Below, piece after piece: positions 56,137 to 64,000 of a DNA stretch of 64,000 nucleotides (position 1 is its first letter; each line of letters starts with the position of its first letter). A model generated the notes under the pieces. It was given only the letters and a program-made list of their open reading frames with translations, made no database searches and had not been told where the DNA came from. This DNA comes from Candidatus Poseidoniales archaeon. GTDB taxonomy: Archaea > Thermoplasmatota > Poseidoniia > Poseidoniales > Thalassarchaeaceae. The position numbers and the translations under genes are program-made. Location: assembly GCA_012964335.1 (NCBI GenBank), contig DTUF01000024.1:1-64000 (forward strand). Direction: 5' to 3'.

Positions 56137-57393
56137 TTATGGCCATCGTAACTGCGGCCAATCACTTGGGTCACTATCTTGCCAATCAATGTCGTTGAGC
56201 ATAGAGTATAGTTCATCAATAGACGATACATCATGTTCTACTTGCAAGCGGTGAAGATATTCCTTCAGTCGACCAAGCCTAATCCCTGGCGGCAATCCAG
56301 TATTATCTGCAATCCAGTGGCCATCGGCCAAAGCAACATCATTGGCCTTATTTTCTTGAAGTTGGTCAAGTGCAGTTTGAACCTTTTCAACACCTTCAGT
56401 ATCAAGTGCAAATTCACAGGCTAGTTGAGTATCAAGCCCTTCACCAAGAACAGCTCGGTAAAGACGAAGGTGATTTACGTCATTTTCATTAGGCAAATTA
56501 CCCATAAATCTTCTCAATTCACTAACTCGAGTGATGGTCGCTTTAGGCATGGTCAAATCTCTGAACAAGCCGGCTGGGTTATCATGCCGAAACATGATTG
56601 CCAATCGGGCTTCAATCACTGGACATATTGATGATTTCATCTGAAGAGAAGATTGGCCATTTAAATCAAATGAATGGCCATTAAAAATGATATTAAGAAC
56701 ACCATCAGATTCCATCCTTGCCAATACATCTGCCGCGTGAACACCTGACAAAATCCGGCGTAATTCCTGCCAAATTCGCTCTACACTAACATTTTTCAAC
56801 ATTTCGCGGCACTCAAGAAGTGCCGCTGAAAGTAGTTCATCAGGCTGCCACAATCCACCAACCCCTTGGTCCATGAATCGATAAGCACGCATTACACGCA
56901 GGCCATCTTCCTCCAACCGAAGTGAGGCATCCCCTACCGCCCTAAGGACCCCATTTCGCAGGTCCTCAAGCCCATTATACGGGTCATACAACTCTTTTCT
57001 AGCCAAGTCAATAGCCATGGCATTGATAGTCAAATCACGTCTTTCTAAATCCACTGCAAGTGATGTACCAAAGTCAACTGAATCAGGTCTCCTTCCATCA
57101 AGATATTCTTGGTCGCACCTCAGAGTTGTCACCTCAAACAAGTCAGACCCAGCGTTTAGACGCACTGAAACCGTACCGTACTCTACTCCGGTCTTGATTG
57201 AGTTCGGAAAGTGCTTCAATACCTGATGTGGTTCAATATCTGTTGCCAAATCATAATCGTTAGGTTTTACTCCGCTCAAACCTTGTCGAATACTTCCTCC
57301 AACCACCCATATTCCGGCACTGTTTTCAGCAAAAATTGAGACGATTTTTAGAAGGTCATCCGGTAGAGACTGAACCCAAGATTCTAATTGCAT
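56137..57393 (-). CDS. cca: Class II CCA-adding enzyme / poly(A) polymerase family nucleotidyltransferase
   Basis: This protein of about 418 residues has the bacterial-type class II nucleotidyltransferase head: VVGGSIRQGLSGVKPNDYDLATDIEP (catalytic Asp pair), VTTLRCDQEYLDGRRPDSVDFGTSL, RRDLTINAMAID and EDGLRVMRAYRFM with the nucleotide-template residues. The C-terminal half is helical (neck, body, tail). It repairs tRNA 3' CCA ends, which the two local tRNA genes do not encode. Archaea normally use the unrelated class I enzyme, so this is an unexpected form; poly(A) polymerase is an alternative. The start at 57393, after GGGGAGAGG, is chosen over 57495. A SerK-like gene diverges from it. Confidence 0.8.
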   Translation of the reverse strand: MQLESWVQSLPDDLLKIVSIFAENSAGIWVVGGSIRQGLSGVKPNDYDLATDIEPHQVLKHFPNSIKTGVEYGTVSVRLNAGSDLFEVTTLRCDQEYLDGRRPDSVDFGTSLAVDLERRDLTINAMAIDLARKELYDPYNGLEDLRNGVLRAVGDASLRLEEDGLRVMRAYRFMDQGVGGLWQPDELLSAALLECREMLKNVSVERIWQELRRILSGVHAADVLARMESDGVLNIIFNGHSFDLNGQSSLQMKSSICPVIEARLAIMFRHDNPAGLFRDLTMPKATITRVSELRRFMGNLPNENDVNHLRLYRAVLGEGLDTQLACEFALDTEGVEKVQTALDQLQENKANDVALADGHWIADNTGLPPGIRLGRLKEYLHRLQVEHDVSSIDELYSMLNDIDWQDSDPSDWPQLRWP

Positions 57394-57516
57394 AGGCAAG
57401 CCTCTCCCCTTGAGGTCCCCAAGCCCCCCTTTGGGCAACGCCTTGACTCTCGCGAACGGCTCCACAAAGTAACGGGGGGCGGCAATTGCTTTCAAGGGGA
57501 ATGGCGAGTCGAGGCT

Positions 57517-57924
57517 ATGAAGGTGGAACTAGTTGCTATTGAGTGGCTAAGGGCTCACGAAGAGACTCGGCCGAGAAAGGTTCGAGAATTAGCCAAAATT
57601 ACAAAAAAATGGGGTTGTTACACCAAACCATTGCTGGTAGATAGAAAGAGTGGCGCCATCCTTGATGGACACCACCGCCATGCTGTTGGCCATATTCTAA
57701 ATCTATCCCGATTACCGGTTGTTCTTTTTGATTATTTTGAAGATGATTCCATCACAGTTGAACCCTGGCCAAATTGCGGACTTGAAACTCTATCAAAACA
57801 AGATATCATTGACATGTCTATTTCTGACGAATTATACCCACCAAAAACCAGCCGCCATACTACCAGTTGGAAAAGCCCTCCAATAGCAGAATCTCTAGAA
57901 CGTTTAGCAAAATTGAATGATTAA
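57517..57924 (+). CDS. SerK-like serine kinase of the ParB/Srx fold
   Basis: This 135-residue protein has the ParB-like core ILDGHHRHAVGHIL (Asp50, His52, His53, Arg54), a catalytic-type Glu at residue 15-16 (RAHEETRP) and a C-terminal PPKTSRHTT block. From memory, the archaeal ADP-dependent serine kinase SerK shows the same order: PHE near residue 30, DGHHRW, a VILDYFSDD strand matching VVLFDYFEDD here, and SPKTTRHV. The present form is shorter (135 against about 240). A GAGG site precedes the ATG at 57517. With serC and a SerB-like HAD in the window, phosphoserine metabolism is the preferred role. A ParB or Srx function is less likely. Confidence 0.65.
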   Translation: MKVELVAIEWLRAHEETRPRKVRELAKITKKWGCYTKPLLVDRKSGAILDGHHRHAVGHILNLSRLPVVLFDYFEDDSITVEPWPNCGLETLSKQDIIDMSISDELYPPKTSRHTTSWKSPPIAESLERLAKLND

Positions 57925-57969
57925 ATACGCCCTCGTCGAGGTCAAATTATCTGTTCAAGATAATATATC

Positions 57970-59034
57970 TCATGGGACTAAATCTTCGTGGTGGCCAAAT
58001 CCAAAGTCTTCAAATGTCGCATCGGGAGCGCCTGGGTGTTGCATCTTTGTCTCTAATAACGCCATCATGGTGGGCCATAATGGCGTCAACCATTCTGATG
58101 CATTCGCCAACAAGTCAAAGAGTGGATGTTCAGACAATTCTTCAGTTAGTTCATCAAAGTGAATGAATATATCATTCGGATCTTCATCGCCAACATCCCA
58201 TAAATCGTCATCAACATTAGCTACTAGGGCAACTGGAGGTAAATTCTCGGGGAGTTGCCGTAAATCAGCCGCCAATGCACGCAGACTGTCTGCCTCATCA
58301 GTGTCAAAAACACCCAACTCAGTTCCGATTTCCAAAGCATCCTCAAACAGGCCTGCAAGTTCTCTAGAATCTGTAGATTCAGACTCAGTTTCACATATAT
58401 CCACCGGTCCGAAAAGTACGCCACCTAGGTCTGTATCAAACAGATTACCTTGCTTCTCCCTCTTGATTAGTCTTTGAGCTATTCTGCCTCCAAGGGGGGC
58501 GATTACAAATCCTCCATCAGCAACTCTGTCCTCAACCCAAGTTGGTAATTCTGTAAGGGAACCTGTCACTAATACACGATTCAACGGAGAGGGGAGGTTA
58601 GGGGGGGTATGGTTAATTTCCCTCATCTTACGAGTGTGGAAAGTTGTGTCACTTTCAAAATCCCTGAGATGGTTTCGAACATGTTCAATTACCTGCCTAT
58701 TTGGGTCTACAACAGTAACCCCTCCATCAGGCCCTACTATATGGCCAATTAACGCAGCCAAGTAGCCACCTTTAGCACCTATAAGCAGAACTTCATCCCC
58801 ATCATCTAATTCCAAGTGATGTAAAAGAGTGCATATCATATGTGGTGCTGAAATTGTTTTGATTCCGCCTTCATCGGTTTCAGTAAAAACTAGTGGCCTA
58901 TCGTGGTAGAATGGAGTTGGGTCATAGTCACTAAAGGATTCAATATCAACTGAGAGCATAGCATCACGAATCGCTGGAGACATTGGTACATCAGCGGATT
59001 CAAGCCGCGCCAACAAGTCTGATATCTCACTCAC
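57970..59034 (-). CDS. Protein-L-isoaspartate O-methyltransferase-like protein with C-terminal extension
   Basis: This 354-residue protein has a Rossmann methyltransferase domain in about 50-215: TISAPHMICTLLHHLELDDGDEVLLIGAKGGYLAALIGHIV (SAM site and family signature) and VTVVDPNRQVIEHV. About 220-354 is an extra acidic domain with no match. Pcm enzymes repair damaged asparagine/aspartate residues. Target specificity of this enlarged form is unknown. It is convergent with the SerK-like gene. Confidence 0.75.
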   Translation of the reverse strand: MSEISDLLARLESADVPMSPAIRDAMLSVDIESFSDYDPTPFYHDRPLVFTETDEGGIKTISAPHMICTLLHHLELDDGDEVLLIGAKGGYLAALIGHIVGPDGGVTVVDPNRQVIEHVRNHLRDFESDTTFHTRKMREINHTPPNLPSPLNRVLVTGSLTELPTWVEDRVADGGFVIAPLGGRIAQRLIKREKQGNLFDTDLGGVLFGPVDICETESESTDSRELAGLFEDALEIGTELGVFDTDEADSLRALAADLRQLPENLPPVALVANVDDDLWDVGDEDPNDIFIHFDELTEELSEHPLFDLLANASEWLTPLWPTMMALLETKMQHPGAPDATFEDFGFGHHEDLVP

Positions 59035-59115
59035 GAACTAAGCCACTACAGTCCTCACACAAAAGGCTACGGGGTCGCGTGGTTCATAATGGAGTGGTTC
59101 TTCGGCCTATTAGTC

Positions 59116-59188
59116 GGGCTCGTGGTCTAGCGGTTATGACGTCGCCTTTACAAGGCGAATATCGGCGGTTCAAATCCGCCCGGGCCCA
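59116..59188 (+). tRNA. tRNA-Val (anticodon TAC)
   Basis: A 73-nt cloverleaf, no encoded CCA, with acceptor GGGCTCG/CGGGCCC, discriminator A, anticodon arm TCGCC-TTTACAA-GGCGA (anticodon TAC, reading GUA and other valine codons) and T arm GGCGG-TTCAAAT-CCGCC. It differs from tRNA-Val(CAC) at 17356-17428 mainly in the anticodon and T stem. An A/T-rich TATA-like element (TTCATAATGG) is about 27 bases upstream. Confidence 0.94.
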
Positions 59189-59222
59189 TAATAAAATTAA
59201 CTAGGGTGTAAAAAATTACAAC

Positions 59223-59229
59223 TTTTTTT
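59223..59229 (+). terminator. T7 tract downstream of tRNA-Val(TAC)
   Basis: Seven T residues about 35 bases past the tRNA end form a plausible archaeal transcription stop. The rest of the gap to pncC (59189-59377) shows only A/T-rich sequence. Confidence 0.4.
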
Positions 59230-59377
59230 GAAATTAATTTCGCCCAGACCTAAAGATGGTATCTCGACCAATAGTCTGAGATAATCTTTCATAAATGCCG
59301 AAATAACTCATTACTTGAAGATTCCATCATTTTTGTCCGCCCATATAGTCAAAAGGCTCCGCTCCGGCGCCTAAAAC

Positions 59378-60094
59378 ATGGCACAAGACGCCTCAGTGCT
59401 AGCAGGTTTACTAGCCCGCCGTATCAAACGGGCAGAAATGTTCCTCGCCACGGCAGAATCCTGTACAGGAGGCATGATTGCTTCTGTCCTGACTGACATA
59501 CAAGGAGCTAGCCGTTGGTTCACTCAAGGCTGGATTACTTATTCAAATGAATCAAAAATCAAACAATTAGGAGTTGATGAAAGTATTTTCGTTGCTGATG
59601 AAGGATCGGCTGGTGCCGTCAGTTCAGAAGTTGCTGAGGCAATGGCAATTGGCGCTGCTAAGAAATCAGGCGCTGATATGACAATCGCTGTAACAGGAAT
59701 TGCAGGACCAACTGGTTCTACTGAATCAAAAGAAGTTGGATTAGTTTGGGTAGGGATTTATCTTGATGACAAAGTCACAACAAAGTGTGCAGAATTTGGG
59801 CAGGGTGACCGTCACAGCAACAAGGAGGCTTTCACCACTTTTGCTCTTAGGGTTGCTTTGGAAGTATGGGGAGAACACCATGAACAACAGAACGCAGAGA
59901 GTGAATCTTCAGATGAAGATGGTTCAAAAGCGCCTACAAGTGTCCCTGCAGCCCTAAATTTACTGTCAGATGGCCCCCAAACAGGAGACTGGCATGGAGA
60001 TGTGGCTTGGTCAGAAGGTGATGAAGAACCTAAACCTGATTCTGATGAAGACCCAGCCATACCTGATTCCGATATCGCTTGGGGTGAAGAGTAG
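59378..60094 (+). CDS. pncC: Nicotinamide-nucleotide amidase (CinA C-terminal domain) with acidic tail
   Basis: This 238-residue protein deamidates NMN to nicotinic acid mononucleotide. The core is ATAESCTGGMIASVLTDIQGASRWFTQGWITYSNESK, DEGSAGAVSSEVAEAMA, IAVTGIAGPTGSTESKEVGLVWVGIYLD and FTTFALRVALEVW, all standard for the short PncC form. Beyond about residue 165 there is an acidic tail of about 70 residues with two AW motifs (HGDVAWSEGDEE and SDIAWGEE) that the family lacks. Together with the NadM-like gene it points to NAD recycling. It starts with the ATG at 59378. Confidence 0.88.
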   Translation: MAQDASVLAGLLARRIKRAEMFLATAESCTGGMIASVLTDIQGASRWFTQGWITYSNESKIKQLGVDESIFVADEGSAGAVSSEVAEAMAIGAAKKSGADMTIAVTGIAGPTGSTESKEVGLVWVGIYLDDKVTTKCAEFGQGDRHSNKEAFTTFALRVALEVWGEHHEQQNAESESSDEDGSKAPTSVPAALNLLSDGPQTGDWHGDVAWSEGDEEPKPDSDEDPAIPDSDIAWGEE

Positions 60095-60175
60095 GTACTC
60101 TAATTCTAACTCATTCAATCTGTGGATTAATTTTCAAGCGCAATTGCTTAGAACATCCTCGTCCGCCTTGAAGAT

Positions 60176-61852
60176 ATGGCGGACGGGGGCTGGCGTATAA
60201 TCTCATTGAAATTACTCGCCGCGAAGTTGTTTCCCGCGGCAGACATCAGTGAAAGATTGTTAGCGATTGATAATCTAGACCAATTAATTTCTATTGCAGT
60301 TGATGAAGGAATGACTGGATTATTGACCAATGAAATCTTATCAAACCTTGAACAAAAGTCTCGCTCTATAACGAGCGAGCCTGAGAAAGATGATGAAACT
60401 GATTCCGAATCTGTATCTGAAGATTTCAACGAGATGGTTCCGGTTCTTGATGCAGCAAAACAAGATTTGAACAACAAGCCAACACAAGGGCGCGTCCTCG
60501 CCCCGATTAGTCCACCTGAACTAAAACCAGCGGAACGTCCTCACGGACTTCCACATTTCTCTCTAGATGGTTTTCCTATGCTAGCAACCGATGTTGATAT
60601 TGAGTTAGACATCCACTTTGACATCACAGGAAAAAGTACTACTGAAGGGAAACTAAGTGACATTATTTCCCACTTCAATAGCCGTTTAGAAAAAATAAAA
60701 AAGATGCTAATTACTTCAGGTAAATTACCAAATAGACCGATAGAAACCAATCAACTCGCTCGCAACAAATCACGTTATTCAGACAGTAACAATACTGCGA
60801 CAATCGTTGGACTGGTCAATGATGTCAGGCATAAAGGGGAAAATCTTCATTTCAAGGTAGAAGACATTAGTGGTGAGATATTTTGTGTTCTCCGGCCACC
60901 GCGCGCTATGGATGGTTCAGCCGCAGCAAAGCGGCGAAACACCATTGCAGTTGCCGGTCTAATGGAGGACGATGTTGTAGGCGTAACAGGCTTCATCAAT
61001 CCCGGTAGCAGAGACATGCTGTTAGTCGAAGATATACATCTTGCACCAATGACAAGGCACACAAAACGATGTGCTGAGGAGAACCAAGCGGTATCTGCTG
61101 CTTTTGTATCAGATCTTCATGTAGGATCCAAAACATTCCTTCGCTTCCAATGGGATAAGTTGGTGAAATGGTTTCACGAAGACCCACTTGCGAAGACCAT
61201 CAAATATCTAGTTCTCTCAGGTGATGCTGTTGATGGAGTAGGGATTTACAAGGACCAAGACAAAGAATTAGAGATTGTTGACGTCTACAAACAGTACGAA
61301 GAAGTGGCTCGTCTAACCGAGTTATTACCCGATTGGGTGGAGACCATCATCCTGCCAGGTAACCATGATGCGGTGCGCCCAGCTGAACCACAACCATCTC
61401 TAGACCCAATGATTCAGCAATATTTCAACAGCGCCACATTTGTTGGTAACCCTTGTGATTTCAGCCTACACGGGGTGCGTACTCTTGCTTATCACGGAGT
61501 GAGCATCATGGACTTTGTTTCATCAATAAAACACGTAACATTCAGTAAGCCAGAGATTGCCATGGCAGAAATGCTGGAGAGGCGTCATTTAGCACCAACT
61601 TGGGGTGGCAAAACCCCACTGTCCCCAGAACCAGAGGACCACATGGTGATTGAGAATATTCCAGACATTTTTGTCACAGGACACGTACATGGACATCACT
61701 GTGGAGATTACAAAGGAAGCACTCTGATTCAAAGTAGTACTTGGCAGGACCAGACAGGATACATGCGAATGCTTGGATTCCAGCCAAAACCGTGCATTCT
61801 GACTGTTGTTAATTTGAACACACATAAAACTGCTTCAGTACCATTTGCATAA
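60176..61852 (+). CDS. polB: DNA polymerase D small subunit (DP1)
   Basis: This 558-residue subunit carries the 3'-5' exonuclease and assembly role of PolD, the archaeal replicative enzyme. The calcineurin-like motifs are in order: VSDLHVGSKTF, VLSGDAVDGVG, ILPGNHDAVRPAE, AYHGVSIMDF and VTGHVHGHHCGDYKGSTLIQSSTWQDQT. An OB-fold precedes them (AVAGLMEDDVVGVTGFINPGSRDMLLVEDI), and the N-terminus holds the usual helical and disordered part. It is the firmest archaeal marker in the window. Confidence 0.95.
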   Translation: MADGGWRIISLKLLAAKLFPAADISERLLAIDNLDQLISIAVDEGMTGLLTNEILSNLEQKSRSITSEPEKDDETDSESVSEDFNEMVPVLDAAKQDLNNKPTQGRVLAPISPPELKPAERPHGLPHFSLDGFPMLATDVDIELDIHFDITGKSTTEGKLSDIISHFNSRLEKIKKMLITSGKLPNRPIETNQLARNKSRYSDSNNTATIVGLVNDVRHKGENLHFKVEDISGEIFCVLRPPRAMDGSAAAKRRNTIAVAGLMEDDVVGVTGFINPGSRDMLLVEDIHLAPMTRHTKRCAEENQAVSAAFVSDLHVGSKTFLRFQWDKLVKWFHEDPLAKTIKYLVLSGDAVDGVGIYKDQDKELEIVDVYKQYEEVARLTELLPDWVETIILPGNHDAVRPAEPQPSLDPMIQQYFNSATFVGNPCDFSLHGVRTLAYHGVSIMDFVSSIKHVTFSKPEIAMAEMLERRHLAPTWGGKTPLSPEPEDHMVIENIPDIFVTGHVHGHHCGDYKGSTLIQSSTWQDQTGYMRMLGFQPKPCILTVVNLNTHKTASVPFA

Positions 61853-61863
61853 GACGGAACTAT

Positions 61864-62550
61864 CTAGAGTTCCGATGGGAACGATTCGCCTGGGAAAAGA
61901 TGTGGCCAAAGGTTTCTACAATCATTACCCTCAACAATAGGTACTCCAGCTTCTTGAAAGCCCTCAAAGGCCATTTCTTTACTTGGGTTAAACCCAATGA
62001 ATCTACTGCCAGGAATCATCATTGAAAGGTCGGTATGATTGTCCCCAACTGAACATATCTGCTCTGGCTCAAGGTTATTGATACGGCACAACTTCTCAAC
62101 CATGTCCCCTTTGTAGTGAGCCGGTACTCTCACCATACCCTCATCTTGAAGGAAGCCTTTTTCATCATACTGGAAGCCATTTGCTACCCAGTCATCAACT
62201 TTCAACATTTGAGCAATTGAGCCTATTAGCAAATCAACACCTGCACTTACGATGGCCACTGCGACGCCCCTCTCTTTGAGAGCATCCACCAAATCTCTAG
62301 CACCAGGATTTAGGTTTACACCTTGGTAACAACGAATTAATTCGTCGCGATGGATTAATGGATTCACCTTCTTCCAATGTTGGATATCATCAGCCATGAA
62401 CTCTTCATCAGAAATTCCTCCCTTTAGGAATTGGTCTAACATCGGTCCACTATTTGTGCCAAAATGTTCGTGAATAATGCGCCACGAAGAGATGGTGTCA
62501 ATGAGTACCCCATCGCAATCGAAAACTACCGCTCGTAACTCCATGCTCAC
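61864..62550 (-). CDS. HAD-superfamily phosphatase, SerB-like
   Basis: This 228-residue hydrolase shows motif I VVFDCDGVLIDT (nucleophile DxD), motif II VAIVSAGVD, motif III Lys in HYKGDMVEKL and motif IV SVGDNHTDLSMMIPGSRFIGF. The helical cap between motifs I and II is of the phosphoserine-phosphatase (C1) type. Phosphoserine is a plausible substrate given serC and a SerK-like gene nearby, but other small phosphates are equally possible. It converges on the PolD small subunit. Confidence 0.8.
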   Translation of the reverse strand: MSMELRAVVFDCDGVLIDTISSWRIIHEHFGTNSGPMLDQFLKGGISDEEFMADDIQHWKKVNPLIHRDELIRCYQGVNLNPGARDLVDALKERGVAVAIVSAGVDLLIGSIAQMLKVDDWVANGFQYDEKGFLQDEGMVRVPAHYKGDMVEKLCRINNLEPEQICSVGDNHTDLSMMIPGSRFIGFNPSKEMAFEGFQEAGVPIVEGNDCRNLWPHLFPGESFPSEL

Positions 62551-62693
62551 AACTCATGTTTGCGGTTGTTATGGTCTCTTATGAATGGAATGATTAAACT
62601 GCTGAACTACATCTATTCCTGTTCAGAATTTTCATAGTGAAAAAGTGTAATTTATACGGAAATATTGAGATTCAAGGTTTCAAAATGAGAAAA

Positions 62694-62735
62694 GGCCCCA
62701 CCACTGCTCAGCAGATGCCGAACAGAGGCGGGGCC
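62694..62735 (-). terminator. Terminator-like stem followed by T-run
   Basis: The stem GGCCCC...GGGGCC, with a further CC/GG extension, is followed on the reverse strand by TTTT (62690-62693), then CTCATTTT. It would stop transcripts coming from the surface-protein/pilin gene. Confidence 0.45.
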
Positions 62736-62838
62736 AAATCAGCCTTACCGCAAACAGAGCTTACGCTCTGTAACGGAAGGTCGGGTGCTCAGGGGCCAAA
62801 GCCCCCAAGCATCCCTGCATTCAGCGCCCGAAGGCGCT
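62694..62838 (-). ncRNA. GC-rich multi-stem structured RNA region
   Basis: In an otherwise A/T-rich gap between two reverse-strand genes, about 145 bases fold into four hairpins on the reverse strand. They are AGCGCC-UUCG-GGCGCU (62823-62838); a bulged stem with CAAAG-type loop from 62783 to 62815 (GGGTGCT and AGCATCCC arms, GGGGC/GCCCC inner stem); a two-level stem 62743-62780 closed by CAGAGC-GUAA-GCUCUG; and GGCCCC...GGGGCC (62694-62735) followed by TTTT. Two of the loops are stable tetraloops (UUCG and a GNRA loop) only on this strand. It could be an independent RNA or the 3' untranslated region of the pilin-fusion gene. I match it to no known RNA family. Confidence 0.5.
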
Positions 62839-62852
62839 TCGTATTACTCACT

Positions 62853-64000
62853 TCAGCGGATGCTGGTTGGTGATGCAGTGTACTGCTTCAACATGTACGC
62901 AGCGCCACCAGGCAATTCGTACTGAATGTCAATTAATGCCGAGTCGATGAGACCGTCATTGTCTGTCATTCTGATGAAGATTCTGTCACCAGGTCCGAAG
63001 GTTGTGATACAAGGTGAACCACCACGCTCACAGTGAGATATGTCATCCCAGAAGGTTACCATATTCTCGCTGTTACGAGGAGCGAATCCGTACACATTCT
63101 CTTCATCTCCACCACCAGGTGCAAGTGCAGTCTTGTACACTTGCTGTCCGCTAGCATTGGTCCACAATACAGAGACAGTCACTGCCTGTGTGGCTAAGTC
63201 TGTAGCTGCATATGATGTAGTAATTCTCCAGTGCCATTGGTCCTGTTGTAGTCCACTGATCTCTTGTACAGTAATTGATTCTGCTGAGAAGGTCAACCTT
63301 GGTGTGCCCTTGACACTGGTGTCTGCGAGTGAGCCTGCCCACACGTAGATTACACCAGCCAAGACGACTGTGATTGCAACAAGAAGGATGGTTGCGATAA
63401 CTGGGCTAACTGCACGGTCATCGTCAATCATTGATTCCTCCTCGAAATCTTCCTCGTCTTCTTCCGCTCGAGAGCGGCTGAGTAGAGCACCAACGAATAC
63501 GCCGACTAAGCCGACTGCCATCAATGTTGGAGCGAACGAAGCAACAGCCTGTGCTGCCTTGGTCTCCACAATGAGTGGTAACTCGCTGTTGGTTCCTGAA
63601 GCAGTCATGTTATTGTCTGCCCAGTTCTTCTCTTCTAGAGCTGGCCTCTCGTACTTCGAGTTGTCAGTGTATTGACCAGTGAATGGATTCACTGTCATTA
63701 TGTCTACGAACACACGAACATCCTCAGATGTCTTGTTCATTCGGACGTAATTTCCAACCTCAACTGATCCACCGTAGTCAGGTAGTGATAATGCACCGTT
63801 TCCTGGACCATTGCTTCCAAGTCTTACACTGCTCTGGTATGTACCATCACAGCCTGCACAATCAGTGTCAACGATAAAGAATGACACTTGCAAATCGTAG
63901 AGATACTTGTATGTTCCATCTGAGTTGATTGGAGCATCTCCATCCATGTGCTGAAGGTTAACTGACACAGGTACCATAGTCTCGCGCAGAACACCGTCAA
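62853..64000 (-). CDS. Surface protein fused in frame to a pilin-like domain (cut by window edge)
   Basis: The reverse-strand frame is open from the right edge (no stop in the last 23 bases above 63977) to 62853. The visible upstream part ends with a membrane helix (SFAPTLMAVGLVGVFVGAL) and an acidic tail. After SM (ATG 63431) comes a classic archaeal type IV pilin/archaellin N-terminus: DDDRAVSPVIATILLVAITV, then a hydrophobic helix and a beta-rich pilin-like body (about 190 residues). A strong GAGGAGG site sits seven bases before that ATG. So the pilin could be made as a separate protein starting at 63431 as well as part of the long fusion. Class III signal processing at the charged DDDR site is inferred. 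Confidence 0.65.
   Translation of the reverse strand, partial: DGVLRETMVPVSVNLQHMDGDAPINSDGTYKYLYDLQVSFFIVDTDCAGCDGTYQSSVRLGSNGPGNGALSLPDYGGSVEVGNYVRMNKTSEDVRVFVDIMTVNPFTGQYTDNSKYERPALEEKNWADNNMTASGTNSELPLIVETKAAQAVASFAPTLMAVGLVGVFVGALLSRSRAEEDEEDFEEESMIDDDRAVSPVIATILLVAITVVLAGVIYVWAGSLADTSVKGTPRLTFSAESITVQEISGLQQDQWHWRITTSYAATDLATQAVTVSVLWTNASGQQVYKTALAPGGGDEENVYGFAPRNSENMVTFWDDISHCERGGSPCITTFGPGDRIFIRMTDNDGLIDSALIDIQYELPGGAAYMLKQYTASPTSIR

Noticed and set aside
62637-62873. Forward-strand open frame of 78 codons through the structured region
   Set aside because: It runs through the stem arms and has no family match or ribosome site; the region is better explained by RNA structure.

Overview
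The window looks like a chromosome segment of a planktonic heterotrophic euryarchaeon of the Marine Group II / Poseidoniales type. Archaeal markers are the D-family DNA polymerase small subunit (60176-61852), an archaeal-type tyrosyl-tRNA synthetase, a DRG-type GTPase, a pilin N-terminus (DRAVSPV), a TATA box set for a leaderless acs message, and tRNA genes without encoded CCA. Many enzymes around them resemble bacterial or eukaryotic families: P5C dehydrogenase, an ALDH16-type double aldehyde dehydrogenase, a phosphate permease fused to PhoU, and a class II CCA enzyme. GC is in the low 40s per cent by eye. One gene (15806-17296) is clearly richer.

Layout. 1-4 kb: two related secreted propeller proteins, the second a giant thrombospondin-type-3 calcium-binding surface protein. 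4-7 kb: gcvT and P5C dehydrogenase. 7-10.6 kb: a complete thiamine ABC transporter (thiBPQ). 10.6-15.5 kb: an SPFH protein with a helical partner, a PAP2 membrane enzyme and the phosphate permease-PhoU fusion. 15.6-17.4 kb: a GC-rich DsbD/CcdA-like thiol-disulfide protein, the 3' relic of a native-composition paralogue, and tRNA-Val(CAC). 17.5-24.6 kb: acs, deoC, ALDH16, a DUF805 protein and serC. 25-31 kb: pdxT, a radical SAM protein, grpE, a DUF1499 protein, a NadM-like adenylyltransferase, DRG and a histidine kinase. 32-38 kb: tatC, a UMF1 transporter, a GDPD-family protein whose motifs run in permuted order, and citrate synthase. 38.8-43.2 kb: a DnaA-like AAA+ ATPase next to a DUF835 protein. 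43.3-45.2 kb: a TerB-like and two membrane proteins. 45-50 kb: kbl, etfA, etfB, gcdH and a propeller protein. 51-62.5 kb: tyrS, HMG-CoA synthase, an H-protein-like protein lacking the lipoyl lysine, an acyl-CoA dehydrogenase, CCA enzyme, SerK-like kinase, isoaspartyl methyltransferase-like protein, tRNA-Val(TAC), pncC, PolD small subunit and a HAD phosphatase. The right end carries a GC-rich structured RNA region and a surface protein fused in frame to a pilin-like domain.

How it works together. The metabolic genes describe a peptide, amino-acid and nucleoside scavenger. Proline, threonine and lysine breakdown (P5CDH, Kbl, GCDH with EtfAB), glycine cleavage, deoxyribose-phosphate and aldehyde oxidation, and acetate activation feed citrate synthase. 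Thiamine is imported, while PdxT indicates some pyridoxal-phosphate synthesis. The least explained items are the archaeal DnaA-like/DUF835 pair, the permuted GDPD, the lysine-less H-protein, the relic behind the GC-rich gene, the RNA-like region at 62.7-62.84 kb and the pilin fusion.
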